Below, in pieces: positions 34,940-44,214 of a stretch of 64,000 nt of DNA. Source of the stretch: Spongiactinospora rosea. Lineage in GTDB: Bacteria; Actinomycetota; Actinomycetes; Streptosporangiales; Streptosporangiaceae. Location of the stretch: NCBI RefSeq assembly GCF_003315795.1, contig NZ_QMEY01000004.1, positions 434,001 through 498,000 of the forward strand. Direction: 5' to 3'. A program made the position numbers and the translations under genes. The notes under the pieces are model-generated. The model searched no databases. It was not told the origin of the DNA and saw only the letters and a program-made list of their open reading frames with translations. The first letter of the stretch is position 1, and each line of letters opens with the position of its first letter.

Positions 34940-36181
34940 CTAGAAATCGCAGGTCATCCTTTTGATCCCATTGATGAAGCTGGAACGCAGACGGTCGGGC
35001 TCGCCCACGGACCTGATGGCGGGCGCCCGGGTGAACAGCTCGCGCAGCATCAGCTGGATCTCCCACCTGGCCAGGTGGGCGCCGAGGCAGAAGTGCGGTC
35101 CGGGACCACCGAAGCCGACGTGCGGATTGGGGTCGCGGGTGATGTCGAAGCGGTGCGCGTCGGCGAACACCGCCTCGTCGCGGTTGGCCGACCAGTAGTA
35201 GAGCAGCACCTTGTCGCCCGCGCGGTAGGTCGTGCCGTTCATCTCGTGGTCGCGCGTCAGCGTACGGCGCATCCACGCCACCGGCGAGGCCACCCGGACG
35301 ATCTCCTCCACCGCGCCCGGCAGGCGCGCGTCGAGGTCGGCGACCAGCAGCTCGCGCTGGCCGGGGTTGGTCGTGAACAGGTGCAGGGCGTGGGAGATCG
35401 CGTTGCGGGTGGTCTCGCTGCCCGCCACCACCAGCAGGATGAAGAACGAGCCCAGCTCCTGGAGCGTCAGCGCCTCGCCGTCGATGTTGGCGCTGGTCAG
35501 CGCGCCGATGAGACCGGCGGGCGCGGATCCGGTGAGCGTGGCGACCACGTCCTGGAGGCGCTGGGCGGTGCCGAGCAGCAGTGTCCCGGCCTCCTTGGGG
35601 TCGGTGATGTACTCCGGATCGCCGCCGGACAGCAGGATGTTGGACGCCTCGAAGACGGTCTGGTGATGCTCTTCGGGGATGCCCATCATGTCGCAGATGA
35701 TCTTCAGCGGCAGCCGTGCCGCCACCTGGGACACGAAGTCACCGCCAGGACCCGCCGCCAGCAGGTCATCGACGATCACCCCGGCCGCCCGCCGCACGTC
35801 GTCCTCGAACTGCTTGATCATCTTCGGCGTGAACGACCGCGACACGATCCGCCGCAACCGCGCGTGCCGGGGATCGTCCATGTTGATCATCGACCCGAAG
35901 TACTCGCGGAACCGCTCCGGCATCTCGTGGATGCTGGTGGTGCCCTGGGCCGAGCTGAAGATCTCCGGCCTGCGGCTGGCCTCCACGACGTCGGCGTACC
36001 GGACCAGCGCGTGGTAGCCGCGCCCCGGCGGGGCGAAGCTCACCGTGGGGGCGGCGAACCACCTCGGCCCCGGCAGCGCCCGCAGCACGGCGAACGCCTC
36101 CTCGCGCTCGGCCATCGGCCGCGCCCAGAAGGCCGGGTCGGTAAGGTCGATCTCCCCGGCCGAGCTGATCGGAACCGGCAC
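34940..36181 (-). CDS. Cytochrome P450, CYP124/125/142-like (paralogue)
   Basis: 413 residues, with the same signature motifs as its neighbour: VVAGSETTRN, EEIVR and GFGGPGPHFCLGAHLAR. The first quarter and the substrate-recognition region after residue 170 differ clearly, so specificity is likely different. The GTG at 36181 follows GAGGAGG. It lies downstream of the broken GMC oxidoreductase with 14 bp between, which suggests one transcription unit of GMC, P450, P450. Confidence 0.9.
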   Translation of the reverse strand: MPVPISSAGEIDLTDPAFWARPMAEREEAFAVLRALPGPRWFAAPTVSFAPPGRGYHALVRYADVVEASRRPEIFSSAQGTTSIHEMPERFREYFGSMINMDDPRHARLRRIVSRSFTPKMIKQFEDDVRRAAGVIVDDLLAAGPGGDFVSQVAARLPLKIICDMMGIPEEHHQTVFEASNILLSGGDPEYITDPKEAGTLLLGTAQRLQDVVATLTGSAPAGLIGALTSANIDGEALTLQELGSFFILLVVAGSETTRNAISHALHLFTTNPGQRELLVADLDARLPGAVEEIVRVASPVAWMRRTLTRDHEMNGTTYRAGDKVLLYYWSANRDEAVFADAHRFDITRDPNPHVGFGGPGPHFCLGAHLARWEIQLMLRELFTRAPAIRSVGEPDRLRSSFINGIKRMTCDF

Positions 36182-36195
36182 ATGCCCTCCTCTGG

Positions 36196-37779
36196 TCAGC
36201 GTCCGGCTTCAATCCTGCCACCTTCCGACCATGCCGCGATGATCAGATCGGCGGCCCGCTCCCCGATCATGACGGCGGGTGCGTGGGTGTGCCCGCGGTT
36301 GATCAGCGGCATCACCGAGACGTCGGCCACGCGCAGGCCGTCCACTCCCCGTACGCGCAGCTCCGGATCGACGACGGAGTCCTCGTCGGTCCCCATCCGG
36401 CAGGTGCCCACCGGGTGGTACAGCGTCTCGCTGCGCTCGCGGATCCAGCGGTCCAGCTCCTCGTCGGTGCGGGCGCCCCAGTAGGGCCGCATGGGACCGG
36501 TGGCGTACGGGCGCAGGGCGCCGGTCCCCACCAGTTTCAGCGCCAGGCGCACGCCCGCCGTGAGCCTTCGCAGGTCGGCCTCGGCGGTGAGGTAGCGCGG
36601 GTCGATCGCCACGTCCCGGCCGCTCAGCGAGATTCGTCCGCGGCTCTCCGGCCGCAGCAGCACCGCCGCCACCGTGATGCCGTGCCCGTCCGGCGGGGTC
36701 AGCCCGTGGTCGGCGAAGGCCACCGGCACGAAGACCAGCTCGATGTCCGGCGCGGGCTCCTGCGGCGAGGTGCGCACGAACGCCAGGGCCTCGCCGACGT
36801 TGGAGGTCAGCATCCCCCTGCGGCGGACCAGGTAGCGGACCAGGTTGGCCAGGGACTCCGCGCTCGCCAGGGTGATCTCCGCGGGGCAGCGCATCATGAC
36901 CCCGGAGGTCAGGTGGTCCTGGAGGTTGCGGCCGACCTCCGGCCGGTCCACGAGCGGGGGCACCCCGTTGGCCCGCAGGCCGGCGGGGTCGCCGATGCCG
37001 GACAGCATCAGCAGGTGCGGCGAGCCGATCGCGCCGGCCGACAGCACGACCTCGCGGCGGGCGGCGACCACCGTGCCGCCGTCGCACTCCACGCCGGTCG
37101 CCCGGCCGCCTTCCAGCAGCACCCGGTGGGCCTGCAGGCCGGTGAGCACGGTGAGGCCGGCGCGCCGCCTGGCCGGGCGCAGATAGGCGTCGGCGGAACT
37201 CCACCGCCTGCCGCGGTACTGGGTGACCGGGGCCTGGTGGCAGCCCTCGGCGTCGTCGGGGCCGTTCAGCTCGGCCAGCCGCGGCAGCCCGATCTCCTCG
37301 CAGGCCCGCAGGAACGCGCCGGTGACCGGGTTGGGGCTGCGCAGCTCGGAGATGTGCACCGGGCCGCCGACGCCGTAGACATCGCCCACGTTGGAGCCGA
37401 TCCGGTTCTCCGCCCGCTGGAAGTAGGGCAGCACGTCGTCATAGGACCACCCGGGCACTCCCCAGCCGTCGTAGTCGGCCCGGTGGCCGCGCACCCACAT
37501 CTACGCGTTCATGCTGGACGAACCGCCCAGCACGCGCCCGCGCGGCCAATAGAGCCTGCGCCCGTCCATCTCGGCCTGCGGGACGGTGCTGAAATTCCAG
37601 TCGCAGGAGGTCTTGAACAGCTTCTTGAAACCGGCCGGAATCCGGATCTCCGTCTTGTCGTCGGCGCCGCCCGCCTCGATGAGCGCCACTGAGACGCCCT
37701 CCTCCGCGGACAGGCGGTTGGCCAGGACGCACCCCGCCGAACCAGCGCCGACGATCACATAGTCGTACTCGGTCGACAT
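36196..37779 (-). pseudogene. GMC family FAD oxidoreductase interrupted by an in-frame TAG
   Basis: Full frame would be 527 residues. The N-terminal part (37779-37501) has the FAD motif VIVGAGSAGCVLANRLS and RGRVLGGSSSMNA. Then TAG occurs at 37503-37501, and translation resumes in the same frame with MWVRGHRADYDGWGVPGW, exactly where intact relatives continue. The rest includes LSAGAIGSPHLLMLSGIG and the C-terminal HPVGTCRMG and NRGHTHAPAVMIGERAAD motifs. Only one codon is altered, so this is a recent nonsense mutation, a sequencing error or a readthrough site. ATG directly follows TAG but has no ribosome site. Confidence 0.8.
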
Positions 37780-37989
37780 GCCACGCCTCTTCCGTGAGAT
37801 CAGCCGAACAGCACCGCCGGGTGAGCGACCCGACACCTGCTTACTCCGCGCCGGCCCGCGGCGTCCACGAAATCAGCGGACCTGCCAAGAAAGCGCTGAT
37901 CGCTTTGTATTCCGGCGCACCTACCGGCCGGAACGCCGTTTTGTCACTATGAACGCATTCCCGACGCTCCGGCTCAGGAGGATGCCCCC

Positions 37990-39522
37990 ATGCTCAACCT
38001 CGCCACCGTTCTGGAGGACAGCGCGCGCGACGTGCCCGAACGCACCGCCGTGGTCCATGGCGGCCTGCGCCTGCCGTACTCGATGATCGACTCCGTCGCG
38101 TGCCAGGTCGCCGCCCTGCTCACGGCAAGGGGCATCGGACGGGGCGACAGGGTCGCCCTCGCCTGTCCCAACGTGCCCTACTTCCCGTTCGTCTACTTCG
38201 GCATCCTCAAGGCGGGCGCCACGGTGGTGCCGCTGAACGTCCTGCTCAAGCCGGGCGAGATCGCCTATCACCTCGACGACTCCGGGGCCAGGGCGCTGTT
38301 CTGCTTCGAGGGCACCCCCGAGCTGCCGCTGGGCGAGCGCGGCCGGGCCGGTTTCGAGGCGTCTTCCGCGGAGCTGTTCATCGTGCTCCCGGCGACCCCG
38401 CCGGCCACCGAGTCGCCGTACGGCGAGACGCTGTGGGCCGCGCTGGACGGCGTGCCGGCCACGTACTCCACCGTGCAGACGAACGCCGACGACACCGCCG
38501 TCATCCTCTACACGAGCGGCACGACCGGACACCCCAAGGGCGCCGAGCTGAGCCACCAGAACATGCTCATGAACGCGATCATCTCCGACGAGATGCACCT
38601 GCGCCGCGAGGAGGGCGACGTCTATCTGACCTCGCTGCCGCTGTTCCACTCCTTCGGGCAGACCGTGCTGATGAACGCCGGGTTCCGGCGCAGGGCCACC
38701 CTGGTGCTCCAGCCCCGCTTCGAGCCGGCCTCCGCCCTGGGCCTGATGCGCGATGAGGGGGTCACGCTGTTCGCCGGGGTGCCGACGATGTACTGGGCGA
38801 TGCTCGCCGAGATCCACGCCCGCGGCGGGCCGGTGCCCACCACGCTGCACAGCGCGATCTCCGGCGGCTCCGCCGCGCCGCTGGAGGTGCTGAAGGACTT
38901 CGGCGAGACGTTCGGGATCGGCATCCTGGAGGGATACGGCCTGTCCGAGACCTCACCCGTGGCCTGTTTCAACCAGCGCGGCAAGCCGAACAAGCCCGGC
39001 TCCATCGGCACCCCGGTGTGGGGGGTGGAGATGAAACTGGTGGACCCGGAGTGGAACACCGTGGAGGGCGAGGGCCCCGGCGAGATCGCCGTGCGCGGGC
39101 ACAACGTGATGACGGGCTACCACGACCGGCCCGCCGAGACCGCGGAGGTGCTGCGGGACGGGTGGCTGCGCACCGGCGACATCGCCACCCGCGACTCCGA
39201 CGGCTACTACTTCATCGTGGACCGCGCCAAGGACATGATCATCCGGGGCGGGTTCAACGTCTACCCGCGCGAGGTGGAGGAGGTCCTGATGGGCCATGAC
39301 GCCGTGTCGCTGGCCGCCGTGGTGGGGGTGCCGGACGAGGCCCACGGCGAGGAGGTCAAGGCGTACGTCATCAGGAGGCCGGGGGCCGAGCTCGGCGAGC
39401 GGGAGCTGATCGCCTGGGCCCGGGAGCGGATGGCCGCCTACAAGTACCCGCGGCTGGTGGAGTTCCGCGACGCGCTGCCGATGACGGCCACCGGCAAGAT
39501 CCTCAAGCGCGAGCTGCGCTGA
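37990..39522 (+). CDS. Long-chain acyl-CoA ligase (FadD-like)
   Basis: 510 residues, ANL superfamily. The AMP-binding motif is YTSGTTGHPKGAE near residue 175, with GYGLSETSPV near 315, GWLRTGDIATRDSDGY near 395 and the catalytic C-terminal Lys in TGKILKRELR. It activates a carboxylic acid to its CoA thioester through an adenylate. It is divergent from the GMC/P450 genes, a setting that suggests a branched or oxidised fatty acid substrate, by inference. The ATG follows AGGAGG. Confidence 0.92.
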   Translation: MLNLATVLEDSARDVPERTAVVHGGLRLPYSMIDSVACQVAALLTARGIGRGDRVALACPNVPYFPFVYFGILKAGATVVPLNVLLKPGEIAYHLDDSGARALFCFEGTPELPLGERGRAGFEASSAELFIVLPATPPATESPYGETLWAALDGVPATYSTVQTNADDTAVILYTSGTTGHPKGAELSHQNMLMNAIISDEMHLRREEGDVYLTSLPLFHSFGQTVLMNAGFRRRATLVLQPRFEPASALGLMRDEGVTLFAGVPTMYWAMLAEIHARGGPVPTTLHSAISGGSAAPLEVLKDFGETFGIGILEGYGLSETSPVACFNQRGKPNKPGSIGTPVWGVEMKLVDPEWNTVEGEGPGEIAVRGHNVMTGYHDRPAETAEVLRDGWLRTGDIATRDSDGYYFIVDRAKDMIIRGGFNVYPREVEEVLMGHDAVSLAAVVGVPDEAHGEEVKAYVIRRPGAELGERELIAWARERMAAYKYPRLVEFRDALPMTATGKILKRELR

Positions 39523-39541
39523 ACGCCACGTAGACGGCGGA

Positions 39542-39572
39542 ACGCCCGGCCCCCTCGAAAAGGGCCGGGCGT
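39542..39572. terminator. Bidirectional hairpin terminator
   Basis: An 11-bp perfect stem, ACGCCCGGCCC with GGGCCGGGCGT, and a 9-base loop. It separates the convergent acyl-CoA ligase and TmsB genes. Confidence 0.75.
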
Positions 39573-39597
39573 GACCGGAAAGCCCGCAGAGGAGCCG

Positions 39598-40857
39598 TCA
39601 GGGCCAGTTGCGGCCCGGACGCAGCGGCATGTGGGCCGCCCCGTCGCGGTCCAGCTTGGTCGCCAGGATCTGGTGCAGCTGGACCTTGTTGCGCTCGAAG
39701 CCCACGACCGAACCGGCCATGTAGAGCCGCCACACGCGGGCCGTGCCCGCGCCGACCTCCGCGACCGCCTCGTCCCAGTGCTCGTCCAGGTTGGCGCACC
39801 ACTTCTGGAGGGTCTTGGCGTAGTGCTCGCGCAGGTTCTCCTCGTGCCGGATCTCGTAGCCCATGTCCTCCATCTGGCGGATCAGGTGGCCCACCGACTC
39901 CAGCTCCCCGTCGGGGAAGACGTAGCGGTTGATGAACCCGCCCTTGTTGATCGACTTCTCGACGCCGGTCGGCCGGGTGATGCAGTGGTTGAGCAGCCGG
40001 CCGCCCGGCTTGAGCCGGTCGTACAGGAACTTGAAGTAGAAGGGCAGGTTGTCCTTGCCGATGTGCTCGGTGAGGCCGATGGAACTGATCCGGTCGAAGC
40101 CCGTCTCGGCCACGTCGCGGTAGTCCATGTGCCGCACCTCGGCCAGCCCGCCGAGCCCCGCGTCGGCGATGGCCTTCTGTGCCCATTCGGCCTGCTGGCG
40201 GGACAGCGTCACGCCGAGGCCCTTGACCCCGTAGTGCTTGGCCGCGTGCATGACCATGCCGCCCCAGCCGCAGCCCACGTCCAGCAGGCGCATGCCCGGC
40301 TGGAGGTCCAGCTTCTTGGCCACCAGGTCGAACTTGGTGTACTGCGCCTCCTCAAGCGAGGAGTCCTCCTCCGGGAACACGGCGCAGGTGTAGGCCATGG
40401 ACGGCCCGAGCACCCACTCGTAGAACCGGTTGGAGACGTCGTAGTGGTGGTGAATGGCCTCCGCGTCGCGCTTCTTGGCATGCCTGCTGCCCAGCCGGGC
40501 CAGCATGCTCGTGCGCATCTCCTGCTTCGGCGGCGGGACCCGCATCAGCAGTGGCTTCATGCCGAGCGACCGGACCGCCGCGATCTTCTCGCGGGCGGGT
40601 ATGTCGTTGATGGTGAGCGACCACATGCGGTCCAGCAGGGTGTACATGTCGCCCCGCAGGTCGATGTGGCCGGAGACATACGCCCTGGCCAGCCCGAGTT
40701 CGCCGGGCGCCTGAGCGAGATACGCCACCGCTATCGGCGTCTTCACCTCGATCTTGAGGTCGGCGCCGTCCGGGCCCGCTTTGCTGCCGTCGTACGCGCT
40801 GAACGCGACACCGGCGTCGGACCCGACAACTTTCTCGAAGATCTGTGCTAGTGACAC
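39598..40857 (-). CDS. tmsB: SAM methyltransferase for 10-methylene fatty acid synthesis (TmsB/BfaB-like, CFA-synthase family)
   Basis: 419 residues. A cyclopropane-fatty-acid-synthase-like methyltransferase with SAM motif LLDVGCGWGGMVMHAA near residue 190, HHYDVSNRFYEWVLG and YVFPDGELESVG. It lies 13 bp behind an FAD oxidoreductase gene. This pairing matches tmsA/tmsB (bfaA/bfaB), which make 10-methyl-branched fatty acids: TmsB methylenates oleoyl chains at C10 using SAM. Such lipids are typical of Streptosporangiales membranes. The GTG at 40857 follows GGAGG. Confidence 0.82.
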   Translation of the reverse strand: MSLAQIFEKVVGSDAGVAFSAYDGSKAGPDGADLKIEVKTPIAVAYLAQAPGELGLARAYVSGHIDLRGDMYTLLDRMWSLTINDIPAREKIAAVRSLGMKPLLMRVPPPKQEMRTSMLARLGSRHAKKRDAEAIHHHYDVSNRFYEWVLGPSMAYTCAVFPEEDSSLEEAQYTKFDLVAKKLDLQPGMRLLDVGCGWGGMVMHAAKHYGVKGLGVTLSRQQAEWAQKAIADAGLGGLAEVRHMDYRDVAETGFDRISSIGLTEHIGKDNLPFYFKFLYDRLKPGGRLLNHCITRPTGVEKSINKGGFINRYVFPDGELESVGHLIRQMEDMGYEIRHEENLREHYAKTLQKWCANLDEHWDEAVAEVGAGTARVWRLYMAGSVVGFERNKVQLHQILATKLDRDGAAHMPLRPGRNWP

Positions 40858-40870
40858 AGAAGCAACCTCC

Positions 40871-42262
40871 TTAACGCCCCCGTACACATTTGTCGTAGAG
40901 GTCGAGCAACCGGCCACCCGGATCGTATGCCCGCTTGACCGGCCAGTAGGCGTCTCCGTTGTAGAGCCGCCAGAACTCGTCCCGGGGGTAGAACGACGTC
41001 GAGTACAGGGACTTGTGGCCGTCGAGGTCGTGTACGGCGTTCTCGATGAGCCGGTTGTGATAACCGTCGAACTGCCCTCTGGGCAGTGGCACGGTGCCCC
41101 AGAACCCGAAATTCAGATAGAGCCGCCCCTGCTCCAGCGGGTAGAGCGGCCAGTCGCCGGACGCCTTGAGCGGGCACATCCACACCGGCGTCATGCCGAC
41201 CTTCTTGTGGAAGAAGTCCAGGAACTCCGCGCCCCGCTCGATGGGCACCTCGATGTCCTGGATGACCGACTCCTGCGGAGGGTTGCCGCGCCAGCGGTCG
41301 TAGCGGGCCAGCAGGCCGTACTTGCGGTCCATCCCGACCAGCCTGCGGTAGACGTCGGAGCGCATCCACCGGCGCGGCATCAGCGAGCGCACCAGCGGGC
41401 GCTGCACGCCGAAGGCGCGCGAGCACCAGAACCAGTCGGTGTCCCAGCGCCACAGGTAGTCGCGCACGGTGAGCCAGTCGCGCGTGCGGGTCTGGATCGA
41501 CCGGTAGTAGATGCGCATCCCGGTGTAGTCCGAGACGTACGGCGCGCGGTCGGCGAAGCGGCCGAGCGTGATGTACAGCTCCCCCGGCCCGAAGAAGACG
41601 CCGTCCACGAAGTCGACCGGCTCCCCGTCGTGCTCGCGGCTCTCGCAGATCTCCCGCATGGCCAGCAGGCACTTCTCGGCGTCGGTGAACGGGAGGTGGG
41701 TGAGCTTGACGTACGGCGAGACCGGCTTGAGCTTGATCCGGATGCGCAGCGCGTAGCCCAGCGTGCCGTAGGAGTTGGGGAAGGCGCGGAACAGGTCGGC
41801 GTGCTCGTTGTCCTCACGGGCCACGACGATGCGCCCGTCGCCGGTGAGGATCTCCAGCTCCTCCACCGACTCGTGCGGCAGGCCGTCGCGGAAACTGGTC
41901 GACTCGATGCCGAGCCCGGTCACCGCCCCGCCGAGGGTGATCGTCTTGAGCTGCGGCACGACGTACGGCATGAGGCCGTGCGGCAGCGTGGCGTCCACGA
42001 GGTTCTCGTAGGTGGTCATGCCCTGCACCTCGGCGGTGCGGGCGACCGGATCCACCTGGATCACCTGGTCGAGGTCGCGGGCGGACAGCTTGGCGGCCCG
42101 CGAGCCGCCCCCGGCGTCGCGGAACCTGAACAGGTTGGTCGTGGCCTTGGAGAGCCGTGGCGCGGAGTCGTCGGGGATGGCGGCGTAGGACTCCTTGATC
42201 TGCTCGACGGCCCGCCGGTGTGCCAGCATCTGTCCTGTATCGCGCATGGAACGTCCTGGCAT
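40871..42262 (-). CDS. tmsA: FAD-dependent 10-methylene fatty acid reductase (TmsA/BfaA-like)
   Basis: 463 residues. The N-terminal FAD_binding_4 domain shows GMTTYENLVDATLPHGLMPYVVPQLKTITLGGAVTGLGIES and PNSYGTLGYALRIRIKL; the C-terminal half reads DPGGRLLDLYDKCV. It is first in the two-gene operon with tmsB. TmsA reduces the 10-methylene intermediate to the 10-methyl acid. The start chosen is ATG at 42262, after GGGGGTGG; ATG at 42247 is possible. TmsC is not found next to the pair. Confidence 0.82.
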   Translation of the reverse strand: MPGRSMRDTGQMLAHRRAVEQIKESYAAIPDDSAPRLSKATTNLFRFRDAGGGSRAAKLSARDLDQVIQVDPVARTAEVQGMTTYENLVDATLPHGLMPYVVPQLKTITLGGAVTGLGIESTSFRDGLPHESVEELEILTGDGRIVVAREDNEHADLFRAFPNSYGTLGYALRIRIKLKPVSPYVKLTHLPFTDAEKCLLAMREICESREHDGEPVDFVDGVFFGPGELYITLGRFADRAPYVSDYTGMRIYYRSIQTRTRDWLTVRDYLWRWDTDWFWCSRAFGVQRPLVRSLMPRRWMRSDVYRRLVGMDRKYGLLARYDRWRGNPPQESVIQDIEVPIERGAEFLDFFHKKVGMTPVWMCPLKASGDWPLYPLEQGRLYLNFGFWGTVPLPRGQFDGYHNRLIENAVHDLDGHKSLYSTSFYPRDEFWRLYNGDAYWPVKRAYDPGGRLLDLYDKCVRGR

Positions 42263-42493
42263 GACACCACCCCCAGATTTCCAGAGACGGAGATCGTCCC
42301 CTGGCACGCTATATCCAGAAAAGTCGGCAGACCAGCCTCGACGTGTTAAGCGCCGGAAAACTCGGTATCGCCGGTCGGCTCTGGTCCTTCTGCTCTCACA
42401 TGTGCGAAACGAGCGAAACTCTACCCCTGACTGATCCGATCGCCACGCACGACCCCCCGGAGAAAACCTCTCACATCCCCCTGGTCACCCCTG

Positions 42494-44083
42494 TCACCTG
42501 GCCCGACGCGTCCCCGTCGCCCCTGTCGCGCCGCCGCCTTCGCTCGCCGCGAACGATCGGAACACCTGTTCCCTGAGCCGGTGGCGCTTGCCCCAGTCGC
42601 GCGAGATCATGGTCCACTCCAGCACGTACGCCGTGCCGTCCACCACGACCGCGCGGCGCAGTTCCCGGTACGTCCGGCCGGGCGCGACCCACGGCGCCCT
42701 GCTCGTGTCCCCGCTCCTCCAGGTGAACTCCCACTCGGCCGCGCGGCCCTCGGGTACGGCGACACTGCCCGTGCGCAACGTCGTCACCTCCCGCGCGTAG
42801 GGGGTGAGCAGCCGCTCCGCGGCCCGCAGGATCTTCGCGGGATCATCGCCCGCGCCCTTGACCATCTCCACACCGAGGTGCGCGTTACCGTCCCTGCGCA
42901 GCCATTCGGCGTGGCCGCCGTCCCGTGAACCCCGCCAGCCGCGCGGGAAGGCGATGGACCAGCCCGCCGGGGAGGTCCAGATCGGCAGCGGGCGGGGCGT
43001 CCGCGTGGGGTGGGGCGTCGCGCTCTGCCGCGAGACGGGCCCGGCCGAGGGCGTGGAGGCCGCGGTGGTGGCGGCGACCGGGCGCGGCGCCGTGGAGGTG
43101 GCCGCGTCGGCCGCGTTGCGCCCGCGGGGCAGCGCGTTCCAGGCGACCACGGCGCCCGCCACCAGTACGACGCCCGCGACCGCGGCCGCCAGCGCGACCT
43201 TGCCGCGCGGCCTGGGCCCTCGCGGCGGCGGGCCGGTCACGCGGTCGCGGGCCCGCTGGGCCTCCTGGATGTCGGCGAGCATGCGGTCGGCCTGCTCCGC
43301 GGTGAGCCTGCGCGCGGGATCGCGCTCCAGCAGGCCGCGCAGCACCGCGTGGAAGATCTTGGGGATGCGGCCGTAGACGGGCTCCTCGGTGAGGATGGCG
43401 TTCAGCGTCTCCATGGTGTCGGCGCGCTCGAAGGGCGAGCGGCCCATCAGCCCGGCGTACAGGGTGGCGCCGAACGACCACAGGTCCGAGGCGGCCCCGC
43501 CGATCCCGCCACTGGCCCGCTCGGGGGCCAGGAAGCTCGGCGAGCCCGCCACCATGCCGGTCTGGGTGAGCGAGCTGTCGCCCTCCGCGGTGGCCACGCC
43601 GAAGTCGGTGAGCACCGCCCGGCCGTCCTCGGTGACCAGGATGTTGCTCGGCTTCACGTCGCGGTGCAGCACCCCGGCCCCGTGAGCCGCGCTGAGCGCG
43701 GACAGGATCTGCCTGCCGATGTCGGACAGCAGGCGCACCGGGACCGGCCCGGTGAGGCGCACGATCTCGTCGAGGGGCTGCGCGTCGACCAGCTCCATGA
43801 TGATCCACGGCCGGCCGTCCTCCTCGACCACGTCATAGATCTGGACGATGCCGGGGTGGTTGAGCCGGGCCGCGGTGCGCGCCTCGCGGGTCGTACGCAG
43901 CAGGTGACGCTCGCGCTCGACCGGGGGGAGCCCCGGGGACAGCACGACCTCCTTGACCGCGATCGGCCGATTCAGGAGCGTGTCGTGGCCATGCCAGACC
44001 ACGCCCATACCGCCCTGACCCAATGCGCTGGACAGCCGGTAACGTCGGGCGATCAACCGTTCGCCGTCGTCCGGTGACGCCAT
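42494..44083 (-). CDS. Membrane Ser/Thr protein kinase (PknB-like)
   Basis: 529 residues. Kinase domain at about 10-270: GQGGMGVVWHGHD, IAVKEV, HRDVKPSNIL, DFGVA and GSPSFLAPE. A membrane helix follows (VALAAAVAGVVLVAGAVVAWNAL, about 295-317), then a Thr/Pro/Ala linker. The outer domain has GWSIAFPRGWRG and EWEFTWRSGD, a pattern common in actinobacterial kinases and unlike PASTA domains. The external ligand is unknown. Divergent from the racemase gene. Confidence 0.92.
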   Translation of the reverse strand: MASPDDGERLIARRYRLSSALGQGGMGVVWHGHDTLLNRPIAVKEVVLSPGLPPVERERHLLRTTREARTAARLNHPGIVQIYDVVEEDGRPWIIMELVDAQPLDEIVRLTGPVPVRLLSDIGRQILSALSAAHGAGVLHRDVKPSNILVTEDGRAVLTDFGVATAEGDSSLTQTGMVAGSPSFLAPERASGGIGGAASDLWSFGATLYAGLMGRSPFERADTMETLNAILTEEPVYGRIPKIFHAVLRGLLERDPARRLTAEQADRMLADIQEAQRARDRVTGPPPRGPRPRGKVALAAAVAGVVLVAGAVVAWNALPRGRNAADAATSTAPRPVAATTAASTPSAGPVSRQSATPHPTRTPRPLPIWTSPAGWSIAFPRGWRGSRDGGHAEWLRRDGNAHLGVEMVKGAGDDPAKILRAAERLLTPYAREVTTLRTGSVAVPEGRAAEWEFTWRSGDTSRAPWVAPGRTYRELRRAVVVDGTAYVLEWTMISRDWGKRHRLREQVFRSFAASEGGGATGATGTRRAR

Positions 44084-44214
44084 GTCAGATTCCGCCCTTT
44101 GATCCCATTTTGGTCGTCGAAAAGTTTCCCATATTCAGTCGTACTCGCGTGGGCAAGCGCGTGTGTTGCGCACCACGACCGAATCTTGTTCCACTTGACC
44201 CCCAAGGAGGAACG

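Noticed and set aside
36196..37500. Independent GMC gene starting at the ATG after TAG
   Set aside because: It would lack the FAD-binding N-terminus and has no ribosome site; the same frame continues directly from the upstream part.
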